The position numbers and the translations under genes were made by a program. Of a DNA stretch of 55,339 bases, positions 42,928-51,039 are shown piece by piece (the first letter of the stretch is position 1; every line of letters begins with the position of its first letter). The DNA lies in contig CAJTSL010000023.1 of the NCBI GenBank assembly GCA_910578845.1, forward strand, positions 1-55,339. The letters are read 5' to 3'. Below the pieces are notes generated by a model. It was not told the DNA's origin. It did not search any database and saw only the letters and a program-made list of their open reading frames with translations. This DNA is from an uncultured Lachnospiraceae bacterium. Its GTDB lineage: Bacteria > Bacillota > Clostridia > Lachnospirales > Lachnospiraceae.

Positions 42928-43761
42928 ATGGATGCGTTATTTTGGAGCCATATTCGCGCGAACCCAATGTTAAGGGCAATCTGTATCCCCTGGCTTAGGT
43001 GGAAGAGAAAGATAGGCTATATAAAGTATCAAAATAGCAAAGATTCTGAATTTATAAAAGGATTGAAAAATTCGTGCAATGGACAGAGGTGTTTCATTAT
43101 TGGCAATGGCCCTAGTCTTTGCAGGGAAGACCTGGATTTGCTGGTCAATGAGAAAACATTTGCCTTTAACCGGGTCTATCAGATGTATCAGTATACAAAA
43201 TGGCGGCCTGACTATTATATGGTAATTGATAGCAGCATTATGCAGAAATGGAACCATGAAAGAGAAAGAACGCTTGAAGCGGGAGTAGTTTTCTTTGCCA
43301 ATAAAAAAGCCGTACGAAAGTATCAGCATCAAAATGCACATCTCATTTTTTTGAAAGATGTTGCCCCGATCAGTAAGAAAAAACCTTTGTTAAAAGAAGT
43401 ATGTAATGATGTTTCCCATAATTTTTCAATTGCGCATAGCGTAACAGTCAATGCTATGGAATTGGCATTTTATATGGGGTTTAGGGAAATCTTCTTGTTG
43501 GGCATGGATCATAGTTATGCAGTAGAGATCGACATGAAAGGGAATAAACATGTCAACAGCAATGTGGAGCCTCATTTCAAAGAAGATCAGGATAAGCTCC
43601 CTTATTTTAGCTATAAAGAGGCGCTGACAAAAGAGTATGAGATATGTAGGAAATACGCGGAGGAACATAGGGTTAAAATTGTTAATGTTACCCGTGGAGG
43701 AATGCTTGAAGTATTTGAAAGAGATACCTTGGAGCATGTCCTGTCTGGATGTGGAAGCTAG
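42928..43761 (+). CDS. DUF115/MptE-like glycan-cluster protein
   Basis: A 277-residue protein with RCFIIGNGPSLCREDLDLL, the G-N-G-P-S loop of the DUF115 family (related to 6-hydroxymethylpterin pyrophosphokinase MptE and to flagellin/capsule-associated Maf-like proteins). FAFNRVYQMYQYTKWRPDYYMVIDS and MGFREIFLLGMDHSYAV also match. DUF115 proteins in surface-glycan loci are thought to be nucleotide-sugar transferases, such as sialyltransferase-like or motility-associated enzymes. It is three bases from the radical SAM gene. A CMP-sugar pathway in the same operon would fit a transferase of this type. Confidence 0.8.
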   Translation: MDALFWSHIRANPMLRAICIPWLRWKRKIGYIKYQNSKDSEFIKGLKNSCNGQRCFIIGNGPSLCREDLDLLVNEKTFAFNRVYQMYQYTKWRPDYYMVIDSSIMQKWNHERERTLEAGVVFFANKKAVRKYQHQNAHLIFLKDVAPISKKKPLLKEVCNDVSHNFSIAHSVTVNAMELAFYMGFREIFLLGMDHSYAVEIDMKGNKHVNSNVEPHFKEDQDKLPYFSYKEALTKEYEICRKYAEEHRVKIVNVTRGGMLEVFERDTLEHVLSGCGS

Positions 43762-43937
43762 GTTGAAAAATCATGCTGATGCATTGATTTTCAACCTGCA
43801 ATTTGAGCCAGAGCCGGGGATATGCCTTGATCACAGTCGGAAATTTGAGATTTTCCACGCGTGTCATCGCAGTAAATGCTCCGGCATGGGGATTGGGTTG
43901 AGAATAAATTTGATGAGTATCGCAGGATAAGAAAGGA
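43761..43937. repeat. intergenic element starting with a 12-bp hairpin, candidate dispersed repeat
   Basis: The element begins exactly at the stop of the preceding gene with GGTTGAAAAATCA (43761-43773), which pairs with TGATTTTCAACC (43785-43796; one bulged A). The remaining 140 bases have no gene-like frame on the plus strand. The minus strand is open for about 90 codons without a start in context. The form suggests an inserted repeat (MITE-like or IS remnant) inside the operon. Only a genome-wide search could show whether it is repeated. Confidence 0.35.
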
Positions 43938-43943
43938 ATGTAC

Positions 43944-44177
43944 ATGAATATGGGAAGCAAGATATGGTCAACAGAATCTTTAAAACACTTCTTATCCAGT
44001 CATCCGCGAATGGATTTGTTCCAGTATATATTGCGGAAAAAAATAGTCAGCGCAGACAAATGCCGTGAGCTGCTTGCGCTGGAAAAAGATCCGTTTGTAA
44101 TAAGGTACAGGCATTATGGGAAATTGCATTTTCAACAGCCAATTTACCATATTATTATAGGGGGGGGTATAGAATAA
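43944..44177 (+). CDS. fucosyltransferase-like protein, N-terminal part (frameshifted at G tract)
   Basis: 77 codons matching the N-terminus of the full-length paralogue at 47336-48391: LSSHPRMDLFQYILRKK against LRNHPRADLIQYIIRKK, LALEKDPFVIRYRHYGKLH against LEKDPLVVKFKHYGNLH, and IYHIIIGGG against IYHIYFGAR. It runs into a tract of 8 G and then terminates at TAA 44175. The rest of the protein continues in the -1 frame from 44177. One extra G or two fewer would give a single protein of about 358 residues. ATG 43944 is best spaced from AAAGGA. Confidence 0.8.
   Translation: MNMGSKIWSTESLKHFLSSHPRMDLFQYILRKKIVSADKCRELLALEKDPFVIRYRHYGKLHFQQPIYHIIIGGGIE
44160..44167 (+). repeat. 8-G tract at the frameshift, candidate contingency locus
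   Basis: Eight G residues exactly where the two halves of the fucosyltransferase-like gene change frame. With 9 or 6 G the frame reads from the N-terminal half through Tyr-Arg-Ile-Met into the C-terminal half. The paralogous gene has no G run at the equivalent place. Confidence 0.85.
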
Positions 44178-45019
44178 TGGGATATTGCGGGCTTATGCGG
44201 GTTACGTTGCTGCATATAGCTTATGCAAATAGGATGGGATTGATACCAGTTGTTGATTGGAGGCCGGAGTTATTATACACGGAGAAGGAATATATCCATG
44301 GCACGTATAATAGCTTTGAATACTTTTTCGAGAATACAAGTAAGGTCATGTTAGAAGAGATAAAGCATAGCGACTTGGTTGTCCATTCCAAAATCTATGA
44401 TACACGAATGTTTACCAGGAAAATGTCCTATTACATAGATGATGGAGAATTGCAGATTTTAGCAAGTACGATCAAAAGAAATCTGAGTTTCAATACGAAT
44501 GGGATGAGAGATATTGTAACGCCATGTGAACAGATCAAGGAAAAGGGGAGAATCTTAGGATTACATATCCGTGGAACGGATTTTAAGGATGGGTTTAGCA
44601 GACATCCGGTCCTGGCGAAGACGGAAGAATATCTGGATCTTGCTGGGGAGGTTTTTATAAAAGGGAGTTATGATTATATTTTCTTAGCAACGGATGAAGA
44701 AGCGATCTTCCAAAATGCTCTCATGAGATTTGGGGATAAATTATTATATTTTGACACATTACGTTCGAAAGACGGAAAGCCATTGCACTACGGCGGGCAT
44801 AAGGAGCGGGAGCAAGACAAATATTTATTGGGGAAAGAAATATTAAGGGATGTATATATGTTAGGAAAATGCGATGGATTGGTCGCGGGATTAAGCTCTA
44901 TACCGATTATTGCCCGTGCGTTTAAGAAAAGCAGGGAAGAATCTTATGAGCATCTGGAAATAATTGATAAAGGATTACATGAGAATTTGAAAGAAAGTTC
45001 GTTATACATAAGAACTTGA
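44177..45019 (+). CDS. fucosyltransferase-like protein, C-terminal part (frameshifted at G tract)
   Basis: 280 codons covering most of the catalytic region: GYCGLMRVTLLHIAYANRMG, LGLHIRGTDFKDGFSRHP (the H-x-R-G-T-D motif of O-FucT/NodZ/GT11-type fucosyltransferases, binding GDP-sugar), YDYIFLATDEEAIFQ and FDTLRSKDGKPLHYGG. These align with the paralogue at 47336. The ATG overlaps the stop of the N-terminal half (TAATG), so a low level of reinitiated but N-terminally truncated protein is possible. In the present sequence the gene is split, which means either phase-off, a sequencing error in the homopolymer, or true decay. The otherwise undamaged frame favours the first two. Confidence 0.85.
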   Translation: MGYCGLMRVTLLHIAYANRMGLIPVVDWRPELLYTEKEYIHGTYNSFEYFFENTSKVMLEEIKHSDLVVHSKIYDTRMFTRKMSYYIDDGELQILASTIKRNLSFNTNGMRDIVTPCEQIKEKGRILGLHIRGTDFKDGFSRHPVLAKTEEYLDLAGEVFIKGSYDYIFLATDEEAIFQNALMRFGDKLLYFDTLRSKDGKPLHYGGHKEREQDKYLLGKEILRDVYMLGKCDGLVAGLSSIPIIARAFKKSREESYEHLEIIDKGLHENLKESSLYIRT

Positions 45020-45028
45020 GGAAAGAAA

Positions 45029-45676
45029 ATGAAAACAGCCTTGTTTATACCAATGAAATTGAATAATCAGCGACTGCCGGGCAAGAATACGATGCTTTTA
45101 AACGGCAAGCCATTGTGTCATTATCTGTTTGATACGGTGAAAGATATGAAAGAAATAGATGAAAAGTATGTATATTGCAGCCATGATGAGATAACATCCT
45201 ATATTCCAGAAGGGATTTCCTATCTGAAGCGTGATGCAGCACTGGATGGGCCGGAGGTAAAAGGTTTAGAGATTATTGAGCGGTTTATCCGGGACGTGGA
45301 AGCCGACATTTATATTTTGATTCATGTTACGCAGCCTTTTATCCAAAGAGAATCATTAATCAATGCTTTTCATAAAGTTGTGGACGGTGATTATGATTCT
45401 GCGTTCAGTGTTCGTGAAATCCAGGATTATTGCTGGTATCTCAATAATCCGCTTAATTACAATATGAAAGATATTGTTACGACCCAGAACCTGGAGCCTG
45501 TCTATATGGAGACAGGTGCATTTTACATTTTTAGGAAAGAAGTCTTTACCCGATATCATCAAAGAATCGGGATAAAACCATATATGCAGATTGTGGATCA
45601 TATAGAAGCAATTGATATAGATACCTTCGATGATTTTCAATTTGCACAAGCGGCAGCTATTTATTTAAGTAAATGA
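45029..45676 (+). CDS. cytidylyltransferase (CMP-sugar synthetase, NeuA/KdsB-like)
   Basis: A 215-residue nucleotidyltransferase of the acylneuraminate cytidylyltransferase family. It has ALFIPMKLNNQRLPGKN (NTP-binding loop with R-x-P-x-K), YVYCSHDEI, LIHVTQPFIQRESLINAF (L-x-x-T-x-P type) and MQIVDHIEAIDIDTFDDFQFA (metal-binding Asp pair at the end). Such enzymes make CMP-sialic acid, CMP-Kdo or related CMP-ulosonic acids. The aldolase gene follows 12 bases later, and a KdsC-like phosphatase is encoded at the end of the operon, so the three probably form one CMP-sugar pathway. Confidence 0.88.
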   Translation: MKTALFIPMKLNNQRLPGKNTMLLNGKPLCHYLFDTVKDMKEIDEKYVYCSHDEITSYIPEGISYLKRDAALDGPEVKGLEIIERFIRDVEADIYILIHVTQPFIQRESLINAFHKVVDGDYDSAFSVREIQDYCWYLNNPLNYNMKDIVTTQNLEPVYMETGAFYIFRKEVFTRYHQRIGIKPYMQIVDHIEAIDIDTFDDFQFAQAAAIYLSK

Positions 45677-45688
45677 TAGGATAAGAAA

Positions 45689-47311
45689 ATGAAAAAAATA
45701 CAGGTTTTAGACTGCACGCTCCGGGATGGCGGCAGGATTATGGATTGTAAGTTCAGGGATGAGGTCATTAAGAATATTTCCCAAAATCTGGGGGATGCCC
45801 ATATTGATGTGATTGAAATGGGATTCATCCGTGATGCGAAATGTGTGGAGTATACCGGGGATTCTACTTTTTTTACATCAGTCAGCCAAATAGAGGCATT
45901 TATTCCAAAGGGAAGGAATAAGGAGACATCCTACACGGCTTTTATTGATTATGGCATGTATGATTTCCAGAATCTTGAGCCATGTTTCGGTCAATCAGTG
46001 GATGGCATCAGGGTTGGCTTTACACGAAATAACTACAAGCAGAATAAACACGAGTTATGGGAATGTTTTCGGATTGTAAAAGAAAGGGGTTATAAATTAT
46101 TTGTACAGGGAGTGAATACGCCTGCCTATCCTGATATAGAATTTCTGGAGTTAATCCAGGCTGTTAATGAGATAAAGCCGTATGGTTTTGGGATTGTGGA
46201 TACATATGGCTCTATGTATATGGAAGATGCCAAAAGAGTCTTTGATTTGGCACAGCATAATTTGAATTCGCAGATCTGCATTGATGTCCATTTGCATAAT
46301 AATTTCCAGCTTGCTTTTGCAATTGCCCAGGAAATTGTGCGAAGGGCGGATGGGAACCGTAAGATCATGATTGATGCTACTCTGGAAGGAATGGGGAAAT
46401 GCGCCGGGAATCTAAATACAGAGCTTTTGATAGATTATCTGAACCGTATGGAAAACGGCGATTATGATACAGATCTGATCTTAGATATTATTGATGACTA
46501 TATACAGCCGATCAGAAGGAAAATAGAATGGGGTTACACGGTACCGGCGTTTATTGCTGGGATTTATAGAGCGCATCCGAACAATGTCATTTGGATGACA
46601 GAAAAGAACATGGAGATGAAAGAGATAAGGCATGTCATGGCGAATATAGAAGAGGGGAAACGTGAACGGTATGATTATGACAATATAGAAAGAACTTACA
46701 TACGTTACATAGCGAATAAAATTGACGATTCGGAAACAATAATGAAACTGAAGGAAATGATAGGGGACAAGGAAGCCTTGGTCTTAGCGCCTGGTTACAA
46801 TCTGGTAAAGTATAGAAAGGGCATAGATGATTATATTGAGGAAAACCATCCTTTCATTATATCGGTTAATTATGTTTTTGATAAGGATTCATATTGCTTT
46901 GCGGGATATAAGAAGCGCTATGAAGCTATCAAAACGGAAACAGACAGGTTTATCATACCGTCAACGGTTAAGAAATCAGCCAGGACAGGAACGGAGCATA
47001 TTGTGAATTATGAAAGTATCTTGGATCTAGGCTATAGGTTATTTGATAATTCGACAATGATGCTATTGAATTTATTGAAAAAACTGGATGTGAAAGAGAT
47101 TACGATAGCCGGATTTGACGGCTTTTATAAAGACCAGGATCATCATTTCGTGGATTTTTCATTCGACGGTACAAGGCATATGGACAACTATGATGCCATC
47201 AATGAAGAAATCACTAAAATGGTCAGGGAATATAAGGAAAGAGTGAAAGGGCAGATCAACGTGAGATTCCTGACGCCGAGCATATATAATGAGGAAAGCA
47301 TTCTGGAATGA
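45689..47311 (+). CDS. HMGL-type aldolase with C-terminal DUF115-like domain
   Basis: A 540-residue two-domain protein. The N-terminal ~300 residues are a DRE-TIM metallolyase: VLDCTLRDGGRIMD (metal-binding Asp and Arg), IEMGFIRD, GIVDTYGSMY and DVHLHNNFQLAFA (metal-binding His pair), with MIDATLEGMGKCAGNLNTE. It is like 4-hydroxy-2-oxovalerate aldolase and would join or cleave pyruvate and an aldehyde. The C-terminal ~200 residues (ALVLAPGYNLVKYRKGID, IISVNYVFDKD, ITIAGFDGFYKDQDHHFVDF) resemble the DUF115/MptE nucleotide-sugar domain. With the cytidylyltransferase it probably makes a 3-deoxy-2-keto sugar acid; the chain length and aldehyde are unknown. Confidence 0.85.
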   Translation: MKKIQVLDCTLRDGGRIMDCKFRDEVIKNISQNLGDAHIDVIEMGFIRDAKCVEYTGDSTFFTSVSQIEAFIPKGRNKETSYTAFIDYGMYDFQNLEPCFGQSVDGIRVGFTRNNYKQNKHELWECFRIVKERGYKLFVQGVNTPAYPDIEFLELIQAVNEIKPYGFGIVDTYGSMYMEDAKRVFDLAQHNLNSQICIDVHLHNNFQLAFAIAQEIVRRADGNRKIMIDATLEGMGKCAGNLNTELLIDYLNRMENGDYDTDLILDIIDDYIQPIRRKIEWGYTVPAFIAGIYRAHPNNVIWMTEKNMEMKEIRHVMANIEEGKRERYDYDNIERTYIRYIANKIDDSETIMKLKEMIGDKEALVLAPGYNLVKYRKGIDDYIEENHPFIISVNYVFDKDSYCFAGYKKRYEAIKTETDRFIIPSTVKKSARTGTEHIVNYESILDLGYRLFDNSTMMLLNLLKKLDVKEITIAGFDGFYKDQDHHFVDFSFDGTRHMDNYDAINEEITKMVREYKERVKGQINVRFLTPSIYNEESILE

Positions 47312-47335
47312 TAGAAAGAAGCGAGGGTTTTGAGA

Positions 47336-48391
47336 ATGAATATTGCGACGGTGAAACAATATTTACGTAATCATCCAAGAGCGGATTTAATCCAATATAT
47401 TATCAGGAAAAAACTGCCATTTGCAGAAGCTTGCAGGGAAATGGTCAGCTTGGAAAAAGATCCTTTAGTCGTCAAGTTCAAGCATTATGGGAATCTTCAC
47501 AAGGGGATCATCATTTATCATATCTATTTCGGGGCAAGAGGGGAAGAAAAAACAGGATATTGTGCTTTGCTTAAGCATACTTTGCTGCATATGGCTTATG
47601 CAGACAGGATGGGGTTTACACCGGTTGTGGAATGGGCGAATACTTTGCCGTATACCGAAGAACAAGCAATCCATGGGAAAAAGAATGGCTTTGAATACTT
47701 TTTGGAAAATGCGTCAGGTCTGGCGATAGAAGATATATACCAAAGCGATTTGGTAGTAGAGGCAAAAGGACATGATAAATTCCTAATTTATGATTTCAGT
47801 ATGGAAATCGGTTCTTATGGGGCGGGCAAGAGAGAAATTGAAATAGCAGCTAAAATGTATGCAAAATATATCCGCTTTAATCAGAAGGGGATGAAGGCAG
47901 TTGTAAAACCTGCGAATGAGCTGTTAGGAAAAGGGGCTTGTCTTGGCGTCCACGTAAGAGGGACTGATTTTAATAAGCAGTATTGCGGGCATCCCAAACA
48001 GATCCCGGCGGAGAGGTTTGTCAAACAGGCGCAGGCTATGCTTGCTTCCCAAAAGTATCAATATATCTTCCTGGCGACGGACGAAGTGCGGATTGTGAAA
48101 ATGTTCCGTGAGGAATTCGGTGAGAAATTGTTATTTTATGATGTGCTACGTTCAAAAGACGGCAATGCGGTGCATTATGAGATGGCTTCCACGAGGCAAC
48201 ATAATAAATATTATCTGGGGATGGAGATTTTAAAGGATGTGTATACATTAGGACATTGTGATGCCTTGCTTGCAGGTACGAGCAGCGTTGCGTTCATAGC
48301 GCAGGTAATTAAGAAAAGCACAGGCATTGCTTATCTGGACAAAATAATCATAGATGAAGGAGTGAACCAAAATCTTCATTTGTTTCGTTAG
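47336..48391 (+). CDS. fucosyltransferase-like glycosyltransferase (intact paralogue)
   Basis: A 351-residue enzyme with ARGEEKTGYCALLKHTLLHMAYADRMG at about 55-80, the GDP-sugar motif GVHVRGTDFNKQY, YQYIFLATDEVRIVKMF, FYDVLRSKDGNAVHYE and LAGTSSVAFIA near the end. It is a full-length paralogue of the split gene at 43944-45019 and shows that the split product is meant to be one protein. ATG 47336 is chosen, 8 bases after GAGGG. Predicted to add fucose or a related GDP-sugar to the repeat unit; no GDP-fucose synthesis genes are in the window. Confidence 0.85.
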   Translation: MNIATVKQYLRNHPRADLIQYIIRKKLPFAEACREMVSLEKDPLVVKFKHYGNLHKGIIIYHIYFGARGEEKTGYCALLKHTLLHMAYADRMGFTPVVEWANTLPYTEEQAIHGKKNGFEYFLENASGLAIEDIYQSDLVVEAKGHDKFLIYDFSMEIGSYGAGKREIEIAAKMYAKYIRFNQKGMKAVVKPANELLGKGACLGVHVRGTDFNKQYCGHPKQIPAERFVKQAQAMLASQKYQYIFLATDEVRIVKMFREEFGEKLLFYDVLRSKDGNAVHYEMASTRQHNKYYLGMEILKDVYTLGHCDALLAGTSSVAFIAQVIKKSTGIAYLDKIIIDEGVNQNLHLFR

Positions 48392-48402
48392 CTATTTTGT
48401 CA

Positions 48403-49815
48403 ATGGATATAAGAGACAGGCATACGCGTAAGGATAAGATGACAATGTGGCAAAATATAGTGAGAAATTATATTAGCAATAATAAAGCGCTGATCGGGAA
48501 ATCTTTTGGGACGATGTCCCTAAAAGGATTTTATATGCTGCTCCAGATGTTAATCATGCCGTCATATTTGCAGTTTTTGGGAGACAACAGGCTTTCGGGA
48601 CTGTGGCTGACAATCGTATCGCTGATAAGCTGGATTATATGCTTTGATTTTGGGATAGGAAATGGTTTAAGGACCGAGTTAGTGACGCTTTTAGCCAAAG
48701 GTGATAAAAGGCATACGAGAGAGTACATATCAACTTCTTACTTCGCAATTTTCTGTATTGCAGCTCTTATCTTATTAGGAACAGGCATCCTTATTTCATT
48801 TGTGCCAGTCAACAGGCTGTTCCATATATCTGAAGAGGTGATTTCCACAACGGATCTAAGGAGGGGACTGCTCATCGTACTATGTGGGATGGCAATGCAG
48901 CTTCTCTGGAATCTGGTCAGTTCCCTATTATATGCTTTGCAGAAGGCTGTACTGCCAAGCATACTGAATATAGTTTCGGCGTTGATTGTCCTGGTCTATG
49001 TGAAAATGCCATTTCATCAGCAGGCGGATTGCAAATTTCTGCATTTATGTTTTGTATATGCGGTTTCTATTAATTTACCAGCCGCCTTTATGACGGTCAT
49101 CGTCTTTTCAAAGAAGCTGAGGCAGTATTGCCCTTCTCCTTTTTTTGTAAAAAAAAGCCTGATACAGTCTGTTATGAAATTAGGCGGTCAGTTTTTCCTA
49201 CTACAGATTATCTGGGCAATTATCAGTAAGTCTAATGAATTCCTGGTGCTGACGTTGAGCGAGGCGGAAGCAGTAGTGGAGTATCAGGTTTATTATAAGC
49301 TTTTTAGCCTGGTCAGTACCTTTGCGATAGTGGCTATGACACCGATATGGTCAGCAGTTACGAAAGCAGTTACGGAAAAGGATTATCTGTGGATCCAAAA
49401 GACATACCGTATGCTATTGCTCCTGTCGGCAGCCGGGGCGCTTCTGGAAATCGTTTTAATATTTCCTTTGCAGTGGTTAGTATGTATATGGCTGCGTGCG
49501 GACGCAATTATAGTAGAGCCGTGGATTGCGTTTTTATTCGCAGCGAATAACGCCATCCTGATCTTCCATGCTGCCAATATGAATATTGCGAATGGAATGG
49601 TCAATTTAAGAGTACAGTTATTTTTTTATCCGCTTGCTGCGGTATTGAATATCATTATGGCGATTATAGCGGTAGAACGCTTTGACCATTGGATAGGAGT
49701 CATCATTTCCAATATTGTCGTACTGGTTCCTTTCGAGCTTCTACAGTGCTTGGATAATAGGAAGATTATCCGCAATAAAATGCTGCATATGGAGGTGGGG
49801 AACGATGATGTATAG
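48403..49815 (+). CDS. polysaccharide flippase, Wzx/MATE-like
   Basis: About 470 residues with 12-14 hydrophobic segments, starting after a cytoplasmic N-terminus with SFGTMSLKGFYMLLQMLIMPSYLQFLG and containing GIGNGLRTELVTLLAKGD (the short conserved loop of the polysaccharide-export MOP superfamily). It moves the undecaprenyl-linked repeat unit across the membrane for polymerisation. The start is uncertain: ATG 48403 gives the longest ATG-initiated form but has no ribosome binding site; ATG 48445 has AAGGA 10 bases upstream. It overlaps the polymerase gene by 11 bases. Confidence 0.9.
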   Translation: MDIRDRHTRKDKMTMWQNIVRNYISNNKALIGKSFGTMSLKGFYMLLQMLIMPSYLQFLGDNRLSGLWLTIVSLISWIICFDFGIGNGLRTELVTLLAKGDKRHTREYISTSYFAIFCIAALILLGTGILISFVPVNRLFHISEEVISTTDLRRGLLIVLCGMAMQLLWNLVSSLLYALQKAVLPSILNIVSALIVLVYVKMPFHQQADCKFLHLCFVYAVSINLPAAFMTVIVFSKKLRQYCPSPFFVKKSLIQSVMKLGGQFFLLQIIWAIISKSNEFLVLTLSEAEAVVEYQVYYKLFSLVSTFAIVAMTPIWSAVTKAVTEKDYLWIQKTYRMLLLLSAAGALLEIVLIFPLQWLVCIWLRADAIIVEPWIAFLFAANNAILIFHAANMNIANGMVNLRVQLFFYPLAAVLNIIMAIIAVERFDHWIGVIISNIVVLVPFELLQCLDNRKIIRNKMLHMEVGNDDV

Positions 49816-51010
49816 CAAAGAAAAGAGACGGGCGGCATATGAAACAATTTATGCTAAATGTAAGCAATATAGATGTCTTATATTAGTATTTTTGACGTTG
49901 CCGCATTTTAACCCGTCATCCTTACGGGAGGTCTATGCCGCGGAATTTATGATTAATTGTTGGCGGGTAGTTTCTGCTGTTTTGATATTGGGATGGTTCG
50001 TATTAATAAAGAGGCGTATCTCGCGGATTGCGATCATAATCGGGATACAACAGATATTCCTTTTATTAGTGACAATTATTTGCCATGGGGCAATCAGGGA
50101 CGCGGTTGTGACGGTCGCTTCTGTCTTGAGCGTCGTGTTGTTGTATGATCTGGCGATAGAGGAAAGGAAGGATTTTCTCTCATCGCAGTTATTGTGTTTT
50201 GAAATAATCGTATATATAAACCTTGTTACAGAGATTTTCTTTCCTGATACATTGTATTTACCCGAGGTAACCGCGCAATCCCTTGATGTCCATGTCGGTG
50301 ATTACTGGTTCCTGGGTTTTCGGAACGTCCATTCACAATATTTCATCCCGGGGTTAATGATAGCATTTTTGTACAAATGGGAGACCGGACATAAAGTGAG
50401 GACATATTTACTGACAGCCGCGATTTTTATATCGGCGCTTCTTGCCTGGTCGGGCGGGGTTTTGGTCGCGCTATTTGGAATGGCAGGCGTGTATATATTG
50501 TGCAGGAACCGGACAAAGGTTTTCCATTACTTTCACTATTGGATGCTGCATGTTTTATTTTTCCTGTTTGTTATCTTGTTTAAAATGCAGAACTTATTGA
50601 GGTGGCTGATCGATGGCGTACTGGGGAAATGGCGTTCTTTAGAGGTAAGGATGATGCTTTGGGACACTTATCTGAAAGAATATATCCCCGAAAAGTTCCT
50701 ATGCGGGCACGGCATAGAATTGCCGATCACGAGGCAATTAAAAGTGAGCATTACATGGGCGGGAGCTGCGCACAACCAATTGTTGGAGATTATGTACCAA
50801 GGCGGGATTGTGAATCTCATGCTTTTTTGTGCGATCGTCGTCATTGCAGGAAAGAAACTTTACCAATATCGCGGTGAGGAGGAAAGCAAAATCATAGCAG
50901 TTGCTTTTCTGGGATGGTGCTTACACGGCTTGGTGGATCCTTTTATGACGCCATTCCTAATGGCAATGTTTGTGATAGCATACCATAGTAATCCAGGGAA
51001 AAGGACATAG
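49805..51010 (+). CDS. O-antigen/capsule polymerase, Wzy-like
   Basis: A 401-residue membrane protein with about 10-12 helices. A large extracytoplasmic loop contains GHGIELPITRQLKVSITWAGAAHNQLLEIMYQGG, where H-N-x-x-L-E matches the conserved end of Wzy/O-antigen ligase proteins. It polymerises the flipped repeat units. ATG 49805 follows GGAGGTGGGG; the longer frame overlaps the flippase gene and is rejected. Directly downstream of the flippase, as is common in Wzx/Wzy-dependent clusters. Confidence 0.85.
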   Translation: MMYSKEKRRAAYETIYAKCKQYRCLILVFLTLPHFNPSSLREVYAAEFMINCWRVVSAVLILGWFVLIKRRISRIAIIIGIQQIFLLLVTIICHGAIRDAVVTVASVLSVVLLYDLAIEERKDFLSSQLLCFEIIVYINLVTEIFFPDTLYLPEVTAQSLDVHVGDYWFLGFRNVHSQYFIPGLMIAFLYKWETGHKVRTYLLTAAIFISALLAWSGGVLVALFGMAGVYILCRNRTKVFHYFHYWMLHVLFFLFVILFKMQNLLRWLIDGVLGKWRSLEVRMMLWDTYLKEYIPEKFLCGHGIELPITRQLKVSITWAGAAHNQLLEIMYQGGIVNLMLFCAIVVIAGKKLYQYRGEEESKIIAVAFLGWCLHGLVDPFMTPFLMAMFVIAYHSNPGKRT

Positions 51011-51039
51011 GATAATTGAGCAAGAATGGGGGGATTCAT

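Noticed and set aside
43688..43960. 90-codon open frame on the minus strand
   Set aside because: It overlaps the end of the DUF115-like gene, lacks a ribosome binding site and shows no domain; it is probably part of the intergenic repeat-like element.
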